NCBI GenBank assembly: GCA_030426465.1
Contig: JAUHYK010000051.1
Span: 1 to 32,958, forward strand
Reading direction: 5' to 3'
DNA: 32,958 nt
DNA from: Alphaproteobacteria bacterium
GTDB taxonomy: Bacteria > Pseudomonadota > Alphaproteobacteria > Caulobacterales > Parvularculaceae
Translations under genes and position numbers: made by a program
Shown: piece by piece, positions 25,537 through 32,958 of the stretch
How positions within the stretch are numbered: the stretch's first letter is position 1
How the letters are laid out: the number at the start of each line of letters is the position of its first letter
Notes under the pieces: model-generated
The model's database searches: none
Told to the model about the DNA's origin: nothing
What the model saw: only the letters and a program-made list of their open reading frames with translations

Positions 25537-25613
25537 TGGTAGCGGGAGGCAGATTTGAACTGCCGACCTCAGGGTTATGAATCCTGCGCTCTCACCAACT
25601 GAGCTACCCCGCC
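25537..25613 (-). tRNA. tRNA-Met (anticodon CAT)
   Basis: A complete 77-base cloverleaf reads on the minus strand from 25613. The acceptor stem GGCGGGG pairs with TCCCGCT, with G-U at both ends; the D arm is GCTC...GAGC, the anticodon stem is CAGGA-loop-ACCCTG with loop TTCATAA, and the T arm is GGCAG-TTCAAAT-CTGCC. The CCA end is encoded. The anticodon CAT is at 25577-25579. The paired first acceptor position argues for an elongator tRNA rather than the initiator. A lysidine-modified tRNA-Ile(CAT) cannot be fully excluded by eye. Confidence 0.92.
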
Positions 25614-25626
25614 ATAGGGTCCGGGG

Positions 25627-25683
25627 CGCTATAGCCGCGCCCGCCGCGAGCGGAGGTCTATAGCGGGGAGCACCCGCTCCCGC
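25627..25683. repeat. Nested inverted repeats upstream of tRNA-Met
   Basis: Two structures overlap here. CGCTATAG (25627-25634) and CTATAGCG (25658-25665) form a perfect 8-base inverted repeat with a 23-base loop. GCGGGGAGC (25663-25671) and GCTCCCGC (25676-25683) form an 8-base stem with one bulged G and an ACCC loop. They lie between the tRNA-Met 5' end and the flavoprotein gene terminator. TATAGC in the first repeat could act as a -10 for the tRNA; no good -35 was seen. Confidence 0.4.
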
Positions 25684-25694
25684 AAGGCTATTTC

Positions 25695-25714
25695 TGAAAG
25701 CCGGTTTTACCGGC
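25695..25714 (-). terminator. Probable intrinsic terminator of the mnmA-lhgO operon
   Basis: GCCGGT (25700-25705) and ACCGGC (25709-25714) form a perfect 6-base stem with a 3-base loop, 11 bases after the flavoprotein gene stop. On the minus strand the stem is followed by TTTC. The stem is GC-rich and compact but the T-run is short. Confidence 0.45.
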
Positions 25715-25725
25715 CGATTACCCCG

Positions 25726-26841
25726 TCACCGCGCCATCGACGAGACAAGGGCCGCGGCGTGATCAGCGACGGCGAGCGAAGTGGTGAGCCCCGGTGATTC
25801 GATGCCGTAAAGGCCAAGGTAACAAGACACGCCATGAATTTCGGGCGTCGAGAAAAGGAAATCCCCCTCTTCCCCGGGGCCTTTCAGTTTTGGACGGATA
25901 CCCGCGTAACCCGGCTGGAGTTTTTCTTCGTCGATATCAGGCCAGAACTTTCGCGCCGCCGCGGCGAACACGCTGCGCCGGGTTTCATCCACAGAATAAT
26001 CCGTATTCGTATCAATGTATTTCAGGTCCGGCCCGAGTTTGCCCTGCCCCCCGAGATCGCGGGTGTAGTGAACGCCCTGGCTGTCCGGCGCTGGCAACGG
26101 ATAGATCAGCCGCGAAAACGGCGCCTTGCCGGCATAGGTGAAATACTGGCCCTTGCCGTATTTCAAATGCGGGATGGTTTCGTCGGGAACGCCGTTGATA
26201 GATCGCGCAACACGATCCGACCAGAGCCCGGCGCAATTGACGACTGTTTTTGCTTTCAGCGTCACAGGATCGGCGCCGCCAACATCAAGTTCGATACCGT
26301 CTTCAACAACACGCCCGCCCAGCACCGGCGAAGACAGCGCCAGCGCGCCGCCGTGGTTTTCGACTTCACCCAACAGCGCGAGCATGAGCCCGTGACTGTC
26401 GACAATGCCGGATGAAGGCGAGAGGATGGCGCCGTAAGACTTCAGCCCCGGCTCTAGCGCCGCCGCATCTTCTGCGCTGATAATGGCAAGGTCATCAACG
26501 CCGTTCTTTTCGGCGTTTTCCTTCAGCGCGGCAAGTTTTGGAATGTCGTCCGCGCTGGTCGCCACCAACAGCTTGCCGCAGCGGGAATGATTGACATTAT
26601 GCGCCGCGCAAAAAGCATAAAGCGCGTCGCGGCCCTTGACCGCCAGCGAGGCGCGTACACCGCCGGGTTTGTATTGAATGCCCGCGTGAATGACTTCGGA
26701 ATTGCGCGCAGAGGTCTCCTCGCCGAAGGCGCTATTCTTTTCAAGGATGAAAATCTCGCGCCCGGCGCGTGCGAGTGCGCGCCCGATGGCAAGGCCGATG
26801 ACGCCTGCGCCGATAACGACCGCGTCAACCGCCTCGGCCAT
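25726..26841 (-). CDS. lhgO: FAD-dependent oxidoreductase, L-2-hydroxyglutarate oxidase-like
   Basis: This 371-residue DAO-family flavoprotein begins with the FAD motif VVIGAGVIGLAIGRAL (8-23). Downstream, SARNSEVIHAGIQYKPG near 44-60 is characteristic of the LhgO/L2HGDH group, as are VNCAGLWSDRVAR, the GKGQYFTYAG segment and the C-terminal GLYGIESPGLTTSLAVAD. The expected reaction is oxidation of L-2-hydroxyglutarate to 2-oxoglutarate, a metabolite-repair role. Related glycerol-3-phosphate or amino-acid oxidases are the alternative. It is the last gene of mnmA-GNAT-ykgJ-lhgO, 6 bases after the preceding gene, and is followed by a likely terminator. Confidence 0.82.
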   Translation of the reverse strand: MAEAVDAVVIGAGVIGLAIGRALARAGREIFILEKNSAFGEETSARNSEVIHAGIQYKPGGVRASLAVKGRDALYAFCAAHNVNHSRCGKLLVATSADDIPKLAALKENAEKNGVDDLAIISAEDAAALEPGLKSYGAILSPSSGIVDSHGLMLALLGEVENHGGALALSSPVLGGRVVEDGIELDVGGADPVTLKAKTVVNCAGLWSDRVARSINGVPDETIPHLKYGKGQYFTYAGKAPFSRLIYPLPAPDSQGVHYTRDLGGQGKLGPDLKYIDTNTDYSVDETRRSVFAAAARKFWPDIDEEKLQPGYAGIRPKLKGPGEEGDFLFSTPEIHGVSCYLGLYGIESPGLTTSLAVADHAAALVSSMAR

Positions 26842-26847
26842 GACGCC

Positions 26848-27219
26848 CTAGTCCGTCGTGGCGATCCAGTCCGGATCGTCCTGAACTTCGCGCTCCCATT
26901 TCAGGAACTCATAATAGCCGCAGCGCTTTTGAGTCGGAAATTCGCGGCAGATCTTCATGCGCCCTTCATAGATGGTGCAATTGCGCGTATCCTTGTCGAG
27001 GAACATGCAGGACGTCACGAAATGCTCATCATCCGTATGGCGAATGACCCGCGGATTTTCCTTGTCACCTTTTTTGGTGAACTTTCTTTCGGCTTTTTCT
27101 TCCGAAATGCCGTGAAACTTGGCGAGCCGTTTAATGTCCGCCTTGTTCACCGGTATATGCGTGTAGGAACAGCAATAAGCCGAACACTTGACACAATCAT
27201 AAAGCTTCTTCGCCATCAT
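26848..27219 (-). CDS. YkgJ-type cysteine-cluster protein
   Basis: This 123-residue protein has the family cysteine pattern: Cys9, Cys12, Cys16 and Cys17 near the N-terminus (YDCVKCSAYCC), then CMFLDKDTRNCTIYEGRMK and ICREFPTQKRCGYYEF. The family is thought to bind zinc or an iron-sulfur cluster, but no function is proven. Two adjacent ATGs (27217-27219 and 27214-27216) are possible starts. It sits between a GNAT gene (18-base gap) and the flavoprotein gene (6-base gap), apparently in one operon. Confidence 0.82.
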   Translation of the reverse strand: MMAKKLYDCVKCSAYCCSYTHIPVNKADIKRLAKFHGISEEKAERKFTKKGDKENPRVIRHTDDEHFVTSCMFLDKDTRNCTIYEGRMKICREFPTQKRCGYYEFLKWEREVQDDPDWIATTD

Positions 27220-27237
27220 ACGCCCCGCGCAGCAAAC

Positions 27238-27669
27238 TCAATCCATCCGGTAGTGGACGAAGTCGCTTAAGGTTGCAACCTTATCATAGAGTTTACGCGC
27301 GGTTTCATTGCCTTTGTCGGTGTGCCAGTAGACCCGCGATAGCCCTCTGCTTTTCGCTTCGTCATAGACAGCATTGATGAGCGCGCGACCGGCGCCGCTT
27401 CCGCGAGCATCGCCGTCCACGAAAAGATCCTCAAGATAACAGTAACCTGTCTCGGACCATGTCGATGGATGTGGCAAGCCGTGAACGAAGCCAATCACCT
27501 CGCCGCCTTGCTCCGCTACAAAGCCGAAATAGGGCTCACCCTCGGTCAGGCTGTGGAAAAGCCTGTCGGCATGAGCCTGCGGCAGCTCCATCTTGTAATA
27601 ATCAAGATAGTCTTCCCACAAGCGATGCCATGCCTCTTCATCGGCAGATGCGATTTTGCGGATAAGCAT
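27238..27669 (-). CDS. GNAT-family N-acetyltransferase
   Basis: This 143-residue protein folds as a GNAT domain throughout: an N-terminal IRKIASADEEAWHRLWEDYL, the beta-strand EVIGFVHGL, then CYLEDLFVDGDARGSGAGRA (about 78-97), which carries the acetyl-CoA-binding R/Q-x-x-G-x-G/A loop. YWHTDKGNETARKLYDK in the C-terminal part is typical of small-substrate acetyltransferases. The ATG at 27667-27669 shares a base with the mnmA stop (TGATG), so coupling is expected; the GTG one codon earlier is the alternative. The substrate is unknown. Confidence 0.85.
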   Translation of the reverse strand: MLIRKIASADEEAWHRLWEDYLDYYKMELPQAHADRLFHSLTEGEPYFGFVAEQGGEVIGFVHGLPHPSTWSETGYCYLEDLFVDGDARGSGAGRALINAVYDEAKSRGLSRVYWHTDKGNETARKLYDKVATLSDFVHYRMD

Positions 27670-28841
27670 CACGCGGCTGCTTTCGTCGCGGCGATCCAGC
27701 CGCCGCCGAGCACCCGGCTATGGGCCGCGTCCGGCGTATAGAAGACGCAAGCCTGCCCCGGCGCGACGCCTTCTTCCGGCGTTGCAAGCTCCACCGCCCA
27801 ACCCGTTGGGCTGGCTTCCTCCCACACGAGGCGCGCCGGCGCGGGCGGCCTTGTGGAGCGAACTTTCACTGCGATTTCTGCGCCTTCGCGGGCCGCTGTC
27901 TCGCCTTCACCGTCGCCGAGCCAGGTCACGTCCTTCAAGGCGATACGGCTGACCATCAACGCTTCTCGCGGGCCCACGATGACCTCGCGCTTCGCCGGAT
28001 CGAGACGCACCACATAAAGCGGATCGGCCGCCGCGACGCCAAGGCCGCGGCGCTGGCCGACCGTATAATGGATGACGCCCTGATGGCGCGCGAGCACTGT
28101 CCCGTCCACATGCACAATCTCACCGGGCTCGGCGGCGCCGGGGCGAAGCCGCTCAACGACGCTGGCGTATTTACCTTCCGGCACGAAACAGATGTCCTGG
28201 CTGTCCGGCTTGTCGGCGACGACGAGGCCAAGCTCGCCGGCGATGCGGCGCACTTCGGATTTCGGCATCTCGCCAAGGGGGAAGCGTAAGTAATCAAGTT
28301 GCTCTTTGGTGGTGGAGAACAGAAAATAGCTCTGGTCTTTCGACGCGTCATGGGCGCGGCGAAGCTCGGGCCCATCCGGACCTTCTACGCGGCGGATATA
28401 ATGTCCCGTCGCCATCGCCGCCCCGCCAAGATCGCGCGCAGTTTCAAGCAGGTCCTTGAACTTCACCCGCTCATTACAGCGCACGCAGGGGATCGGCGTC
28501 GCCCCGGCGAGATAGGTGTCGGCGAAATCTTCCATCACCGCTTCGGAAAACCGGTTTTCGTAATCGAGGACGTAATGCGGAAAGCCCATGGCCTCGGCGA
28601 CGCGGCGGGCGTCCTGAATATCCTGACCCGCGCAGCAGGCGCCTTTTTTCTGAATGGCGACGCCATGATCGTAAAGCTGGAGAGTGACGCCCACAACGTC
28701 ATAGCCGGACAGCTTCGCCAGCGCCGCCGTCACCGATGAGTCTACGCCGCCCGACATAGCGACGACCACGCGCGCACCCTGAGGTACGCCGAGGTCGATC
28801 CGCGGCGCGTCGATAGTCGATATGTCCAGCAAATTGCTCAT
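27669..28841 (-). CDS. mnmA: tRNA 2-thiouridylase
   Basis: This enzyme installs the 2-thio group on wobble uridine 34 of tRNA-Lys, tRNA-Glu and tRNA-Gln, using ATP and sulfur relayed from a cysteine desulfurase. With the ATG at 28839-28841 it has 390 residues. It shows the PP-loop [13 protein letters not shown] (28-40), the catalytic cysteine in [12 protein letters not shown] (Cys119), GHYIRRVEG, and the second cysteine in [12 protein letters not shown]. The C-terminal barrel ([12 protein letters not shown], then [10 protein letters not shown]) completes the family. A GTG three codons upstream lies within a perfect palindrome. No Shine-Dalgarno sequence is seen before either start, which is odd. 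Confidence 0.96.
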   Translation of the reverse strand: MSNLLDISTIDAPRIDLGVPQGARVVVAMSGGVDSSVTAALAKLSGYDVVGVTLQLYDHGVAIQKKGACCAGQDIQDARRVAEAMGFPHYVLDYENRFSEAVMEDFADTYLAGATPIPCVRCNERVKFKDLLETARDLGGAAMATGHYIRRVEGPDGPELRRAHDASKDQSYFLFSTTKEQLDYLRFPLGEMPKSEVRRIAGELGLVVADKPDSQDICFVPEGKYASVVERLRPGAAEPGEIVHVDGTVLARHQGVIHYTVGQRRGLGVAAADPLYVVRLDPAKREVIVGPREALMVSRIALKDVTWLGDGEGETAAREGAEIAVKVRSTRPPAPARLVWEEASPTGWAVELATPEEGVAPGQACVFYTPDAAHSRVLGGGWIAATKAAA

Positions 28842-28845
28842 TTGC

Positions 28846-28861
28846 GGCACTACATAGTGCC
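28846..28861. promoter_or_regulatory. mnmA: Perfect palindrome just upstream of mnmA
   Basis: GGCACTA (28846-28852), two bases, then TAGTGCC (28855-28861) is a perfect 7-base inverted repeat that ends 4 bases before the mnmA ATG and occupies the place where a ribosome site should be. It could be a repressor operator at the transcription start (CCTTTAATC upstream looks like a weak -10) or a short RNA hairpin. No regulator is identified. Confidence 0.4.
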
Positions 28862-28955
28862 TCGATGATTAAAGGGCTAGTGCGCGACACCCACGCCCTG
28901 AGAGCCCTGAACCGGCTTGAATTCGCCCGCTTTTCGCGAAACCGGGACGGGCTGG

Positions 28956-30971
28956 CTAGGCCTCGTCAAGATAGGCGCCCGTGGTGAGGTCAACTCGGGC
29001 CTCCTCCAGCGCGGCGACCAGCGGCGCCAGAAGATCGTCATAGCGCTCTAGAGCCTGGTCCTTATTGCGCGCCAGCGGCGAGCGGACCTGCGCCGCGCTG
29101 AATGTCGCCACCGGACGCGGCGTTTTGTGAAATTCCAGACACGCATCGGACCAGCCAAGGCCGCAATGTGCAATCAGCGCTCGCGCGCGCGTCTCAAAAT
29201 TTTCAACGAAGTCCTCATATTGAACGAGCAGCACGTCATCATTCAGCTCACGGCGCCAGTGCTCCATTCGGCGGGCGTATTCTCCGTAATAATGAGCCGT
29301 ATCCGTGAGGCTGCACGCAAAAGGCCAACCATTGCTGAAGTCATTCCGGAAAATCGAAAAACAGGTTTCAATTGGGTTTCGGCGAATATGAACCAACGCC
29401 GCCTCCGGGAAGAGCGCCTTGATCAGCCCAACGGAACGGATGTTCATGGGCTGTTTGTCGATAACGTATTTTTTCTCTCCGATTGCAGGCCACGCGGCAA
29501 AGTATTCATCACGCCATGCCATGCGTTGCTCTTCGGGAATGTCCTCGAAAGTCTCAACACCTGCCCGCCCCGCCCAGGCCACCGCTGCATCGTGAATGAC
29601 CGGCAGAGCGGCCAGCTCTCCGGCGCCGAACGCCTCGGGATGAGCGGCGAGAACGCTTTCAATCAGTGTGGTCCCGGATCGCGGCGCGCCGAGAATAAAG
29701 ATTGGCTTGGCGGGCGCCTTCTGTCCGACCGACGGCGCGGGACCAGTCTTGAAAAACGCAAGATCGCGCCGGCGCTCCTTTTCCGCTCGTGCCCGGTCGT
29801 AAAGACCGCCTTCCAGTTTGAGTTGCTCGGCAGTCAATGCATTGCCCTTTGAATAGGCTTGCATCGCTTCTGGATAATCGCCGCGCCGATGCAGCGCAGA
29901 CCCAATAGCCAGGTAAAGCGCCGCTCTGTGTTCCTTTGGCTTTTGGGGATCGTCCGCCATGCGCTGCATATGGGCCAGCATTGCGTCGTCGATATCGCCG
30001 TTTCTGATTGAAACCAGATAGACGTAAGACTGCGGGAAATCCTGGTTCAGCTCAATTGCGCGCAGGAAATGGCGCTCCGATTTTTCGATATCGCCGGTAA
30101 AAAGATCGTACCGGGCCTGCGCAAATTGAAGTTCTGCATAATCCGGCTCCAGCTTTTGCGCTTGCCCCAGAACGTGTTCTGCTTCGGGGTAATCAAAAGC
30201 TGCAAGACAGTATCTCGCATAGGCGGCAAGGTCTGCGACCGTGGGATTTGCAACCTTGATAACCGGTTTGAACGCATCGCGCGCTTTGGGCGCATCACGA
30301 AGCTGGGTGTAGGCATGGGCGAGGCTGCGGCACGCATTCAGATCGTCGGGATCGGCCCGGCGCCACAAGGCCGAGATGTCAAAAAGCGCTCGCCAATTGC
30401 GCATTTCGATCGCCGCCGCGCAACACAGCTTCAGCATTGACGCGTCGCCCGGCCATTTTTGCAGCGCCGCCTCCGCTGCCTGAAAAGCCTCCGCTGGAGC
30501 GCCGGTAAGCAGTTTCGATCTGATCAGCCCCGCGAATGCATCGGCGCGGTCGGGCGTCAGGCGGCATAGGATTTCATAGCTTTCGGCTGCCGATTTGTTA
30601 TCGCCAATGTTCACCTCCGCTCGGGCGAGGCGCAATCTTATGGTTGCATCACCGGGCGCGCGCTGCGCCGCCATCCGAAGATGCTCCACCACTCGCTGAA
30701 AATCGTTGCGCTTTTCATGAATTGCGGCGGCGTTGATCCGAAAAATGGGTTCATCCGGATCAAGGTCCACAGCGCGTTCAATAAACGCCAACGCCTTTTC
30801 GATGTTTTTTTCCGACCACGCCACCAATCCAAGAAGGTGCAGCGCATCGGGATAATCGGCCTGCAGTTGCAAAGCCTTTTCGCCATACATCCGGGCGCTC
30901 GCCATATCGCCAGACTGGTGCGCGGCGAATGCACGATCGATTAGAGCGGATGCCTGTTCTTTATCTTGCAT
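28956..30971 (-). CDS. TPR-repeat sulfotransferase
   Basis: This 671-residue fusion has tetratricopeptide-type repeats over roughly residues 5-400 (for example the helical pairs around DALHLLGLVAWSEKNIEKAL and PRAHYDLF-like repeats such as ELQFAQARYDLFTGDIEKSE), then a sulfotransferase domain from about 420 to 660. The PAPS-binding 5' loop is GAPRSGTTLIES at 428-439 and the 3' phosphate loop is RNPIETCFSIFRN near 531-543. The acceptor is unknown; bacterial members of this type may act on proteins, peptides or surface glycans. The ATG at 30969-30971 is preferred; a TTG at 31026-31028 would add 19 residues. Neither has a clear ribosome site. No membrane segment or signal peptide is evident. Confidence 0.88.
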   Translation of the reverse strand: MQDKEQASALIDRAFAAHQSGDMASARMYGEKALQLQADYPDALHLLGLVAWSEKNIEKALAFIERAVDLDPDEPIFRINAAAIHEKRNDFQRVVEHLRMAAQRAPGDATIRLRLARAEVNIGDNKSAAESYEILCRLTPDRADAFAGLIRSKLLTGAPAEAFQAAEAALQKWPGDASMLKLCCAAAIEMRNWRALFDISALWRRADPDDLNACRSLAHAYTQLRDAPKARDAFKPVIKVANPTVADLAAYARYCLAAFDYPEAEHVLGQAQKLEPDYAELQFAQARYDLFTGDIEKSERHFLRAIELNQDFPQSYVYLVSIRNGDIDDAMLAHMQRMADDPQKPKEHRAALYLAIGSALHRRGDYPEAMQAYSKGNALTAEQLKLEGGLYDRARAEKERRRDLAFFKTGPAPSVGQKAPAKPIFILGAPRSGTTLIESVLAAHPEAFGAGELAALPVIHDAAVAWAGRAGVETFEDIPEEQRMAWRDEYFAAWPAIGEKKYVIDKQPMNIRSVGLIKALFPEAALVHIRRNPIETCFSIFRNDFSNGWPFACSLTDTAHYYGEYARRMEHWRRELNDDVLLVQYEDFVENFETRARALIAHCGLGWSDACLEFHKTPRPVATFSAAQVRSPLARNKDQALERYDDLLAPLVAALEEARVDLTTGAYLDEA

Positions 30972-31028
30972 CAGTGCGGGTGGATGGAATTGACGCTGGT
31001 CTGGAGTTGAAACGGTTACGAAGTTCAA

Positions 31029-31227
31029 AATCTATAAGGAATATCGATGCCCGACACAAAGTGGAGAGAGCGCCTCCTCCGCGCCGGTTTTATCAAGACT
31101 GCCCGGCCCTGAAGCCGAGTGCGCGCGCCCCTGAACTCAGTCAATTCGTAACTAATTCCTTAATTCCCGCGTAACAGCCGCTCCCTAACATTACCGATTA
31201 GTGAGAAAGCCAGGTGCGAGTTGCGTG
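31029..31227. promoter_or_regulatory. Divergent intergenic region, sulfotransferase and nuclease genes
   Basis: This stretch must hold promoters for the TPR-sulfotransferase (minus) and the nuclease (plus). Its right half is AT-rich. TTAA-N7-GTAAC at 31160-31175 is one base from the CtrA consensus TTAA-N7-TTAAC of alphaproteobacteria, a weak hint only. No inverted repeat stands out. Confidence 0.3.
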
Positions 31228-31722
31228 ATGCGCCCCAGAAAACCAGCCCGCAAACCGGCGGCCGCAAAGGCCGCCGCTAAAGGCAAAGCCCCGACAAGGC
31301 CCAAAAAGGCAATGAAGCTTCGCTCCAGCGCGCTAACGCTCGCTCTTGCGATCCCGCTCGCCTGGGCTGCCGCGAGCACGGCGCCAAACGCTTTTGCAAC
31401 CCCCAAACAATATGAGGGCACGGTCACCAGGGTCATCGATGGCGACACCTTTTATCTCAACAGCGTAGAAACGCGCATTCGCCTCTGGGGCCTTGATGCG
31501 CCGGAGCGGAGCGAAAAAGGCGGCAACGCCGCCACCCGCGCCTTGCGTGAAATCGCCCATGGTCAGCGCGTCACTTGTAAAGAGATCGACATTGACCGCT
31601 ATGACCGGATTGTCGGCCAATGCTTCCTCAACGATGGCCGCGACGTGACAGCGCTGATGATCGAAAGCGGAAAGGCGCGCGAATATGTGCGCTATTCCGG
31701 CGGCTATTATTCGTCGCGATAA
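31228..31722 (+). CDS. Exported SNase-like nuclease
   Basis: The nuclease domain (about the last 105 residues) carries the staphylococcal nuclease landmarks VTRVIDGDTFYL, then RIRLWGLDAPERSEKGG with the catalytic Arg and Glu, and YDRIVGQCF with the second catalytic Arg, so it should cut nucleic acids using calcium. A secretory signal, MKLRSSALTLALAIPLAWAA ending near NAFA, precedes it. Three starts are possible: GTG 31201, ATG 31228 and ATG 31312. The first two place a Lys/Ala/Pro-rich, histone-tail-like segment before the signal peptide. The start at 31312 gives a standard signal peptide and a protein of 136 residues, but the codon use of the preceding stretch looks coding. It converges with hemA. 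Confidence 0.82.
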   Translation: MRPRKPARKPAAAKAAAKGKAPTRPKKAMKLRSSALTLALAIPLAWAAASTAPNAFATPKQYEGTVTRVIDGDTFYLNSVETRIRLWGLDAPERSEKGGNAATRALREIAHGQRVTCKEIDIDRYDRIVGQCFLNDGRDVTALMIESGKAREYVRYSGGYYSSR

Positions 31723-31776
31723 GTGATTGCGGTCAAGCCTTCGCCGATCAGGCGTCGCCTATCAGTCCGTCGTGAG

Positions 31777-32958
31777 TCAGGCGGCGCGTTTGAGTTTTAG
31801 CGCTGTCCAGACATCGTCGAGAGCCTTGATGAGATCGCCCATGTGATCATCCGTATGCAGCGGCGTTGGCGTAAACCTCAAGCGCTCCGTTCCCTTGGGC
31901 ACGGTCGGATAGTTGATGGGCTGCACATAGATATTGTGCTCTTCAAGCAGGTAATCGGAAACGCGCTTGCACTGCACCGGATCGCCAACTTTCACCGGCA
32001 CAATATGGCTCACCGAGTCCATCACCGGGAGGCCTTCATCGGCGAGCAGTTTTTTCAGATGCGCCGCGCGCTCCTGATGCTGCTCGCGCAAATGGTTTGA
32101 CGCTTTCAGGGTCTCTACGCTGGCGAGCGCGCCGGCGACGAGGACCGGCGAGAGCGCCGTCGTGAAAATAAAACCTGACGCATAAGAACGGATTGCATCG
32201 ATAATGTCGGCGTTTGCGGCGATGTAACCGCCCATCACGCCAATCGCCTTACCCAGTGTGCCTTCGATAATGTCGATGCGGTGCGCAACGCCATCGCGTT
32301 CTGACACACCGCCGCCGCGCTGGCCGTAAAGACCCACCGCATGCACTTCGTCGAGATAGGTGAAAGCATTATAGCGTTCGGCGAGATCGCAAATCTCTTT
32401 CAACGGCGCGATGTCGCCATCCATCGAATAGACGGATTCAAAGGCAACGATCTTGGGCCGGTCGCCGGTGGCGGCGAGCTTGCGGTCCAGATCGCGCCAG
32501 TCGTTGTGCTTCCAGATCACCTTGTCCGCGCGGGACTGGCGGATGCCTTCTATCATGGAGGCGTGGTTGCCGGCATCCGACAGGATCACCGCATTTTCGA
32601 TGCGGCTGCCCAGCGTCGTCAGGGCTGCCCAGTTCGACACATATCCGGACGTGAACAGCAGCACCGCGTCCTTGCCGTGCAGGTCGGCCAGTTCGGCTTC
32701 CAGCGCCAGGTGATGACAATTGGTGCCGGATATGTTGCGGGTACCGCCGGCGCCGGTGCCGCAGGCTTCGATCGTGTCGACCATTTCCCGCACGACCGCC
32801 GGATGCTGGCCCATGCCCAGATAGTCGTTCGAGCACCAGACGGTGATCTTGTCGGGCGTGTCCGCGACATGGCTCGCGGCGCGCGGGAATTCCCCACGGC
32901 AGCGTTCCAGATGCGCGAAGATGCGATAGTTGCCTTCGGCCCTCAGAGTGTCGAGTTG
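31777..32958 (-). CDS. hemA: 5-aminolevulinate synthase (N-terminus beyond the right edge)
   Basis: This PLP enzyme condenses glycine and succinyl-CoA to 5-aminolevulinate, the first step of haem synthesis in alphaproteobacteria. The 393 residues visible lack only about ten at the N-terminus. Landmarks are [14 protein letters not shown] near the start, [39 protein letters not shown] with the PLP-stacking His, and [15 protein letters not shown] with the PLP lysine. It ends in LKRAA. The closely related KBL/AONS enzymes differ at these motifs, so the call is firm. It is convergent with the nuclease gene, 54 bases apart. Confidence 0.96.
   Translation of the reverse strand, partial: QLDTLRAEGNYRIFAHLERCRGEFPRAASHVADTPDKITVWCSNDYLGMGQHPAVVREMVDTIEACGTGAGGTRNISGTNCHHLALEAELADLHGKDAVLLFTSGYVSNWAALTTLGSRIENAVILSDAGNHASMIEGIRQSRADKVIWKHNDWRDLDRKLAATGDRPKIVAFESVYSMDGDIAPLKEICDLAERYNAFTYLDEVHAVGLYGQRGGGVSERDGVAHRIDIIEGTLGKAIGVMGGYIAANADIIDAIRSYASGFIFTTALSPVLVAGALASVETLKASNHLREQHQERAAHLKKLLADEGLPVMDSVSHIVPVKVGDPVQCKRVSDYLLEEHNIYVQPINYPTVPKGTERLRFTPTPLHTDDHMGDLIKALDDVWTALKLKRAA

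Noticed and set aside
31160-31175. CtrA box upstream of the nuclease gene
   Set aside because: One mismatch in a short AT-rich consensus is expected by chance, and no second site is nearby.

Overview
This window reads as a chromosomal segment of an aerobic, pigmented, probably marine alphaproteobacterium. The pointers are glycine-type 5-aminolevulinate synthase (HemA), a nuo operon with extra small genes between the subunits, methionine synthase split into two genes, and a crtE/Z/B/I/Y carotenoid cluster. Some features recall Parvularculales, Hyphomonadales or Caulobacterales, but I cannot place the organism to family from sequence alone. Most genes lie on the minus strand, and coding density is high.

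Layout. (1) 1-6201, minus strand: the first part of a complex I operon, in transcription order nuoA, nuoB, nuoC, a GFA-family gene, nuoD, a small two-helix membrane protein, a small Cys-rich protein, a 450-base gap, nuoE, a secreted NTF2-like protein, two small membrane proteins, and the start of nuoF, which runs off the left edge. (2) 6408-7580: two exported proteins, one DUF1579-like and one cytochrome c lipoprotein. (3) 7725-13878: histidine utilisation. hutH-hutG-hutU (minus) diverge from hutF-hutC (plus) around a 95-base promoter/operator region. HutF followed by HutG is the five-step route to glutamate and formate. The imidazolonepropionase gene hutI is not in the window. (4) 14077-20656: carotenoid genes crtE and crtZ (plus), crtY-crtI-crtB (minus), a sterol-desaturase-type di-iron hydroxylase (plus) and a secreted DUF2141 protein. 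Together these predict GGPP, phytoene, lycopene, beta-carotene and zeaxanthin, with possible further ring hydroxylation. No ketolase is seen. (5) 20747-25613: metF, metH N-terminal part and metH C-terminal part on the minus strand, preceded by a repeat-rich leader and, further upstream, tRNA-Met(CAT). (6) 25726-28841: the compact operon mnmA, GNAT acetyltransferase, YkgJ-type cysteine-cluster protein and an L-2-hydroxyglutarate-oxidase-like flavoprotein. (7) 28956-30971: TPR-sulfotransferase. (8) 31228-31722: exported SNase-like nuclease. (9) 31777 to the right edge: hemA, lacking only its N-terminus.

I do not see a phage, transposon, CRISPR array or defence island. The items most worth a second look are the non-nuo genes embedded in the complex I operon (one of clearly lower GC), the paired hut operator, the repeat-rich metF leader, a palindrome abutting the mnmA start, and the unassigned di-iron hydroxylase in the carotenoid cluster.
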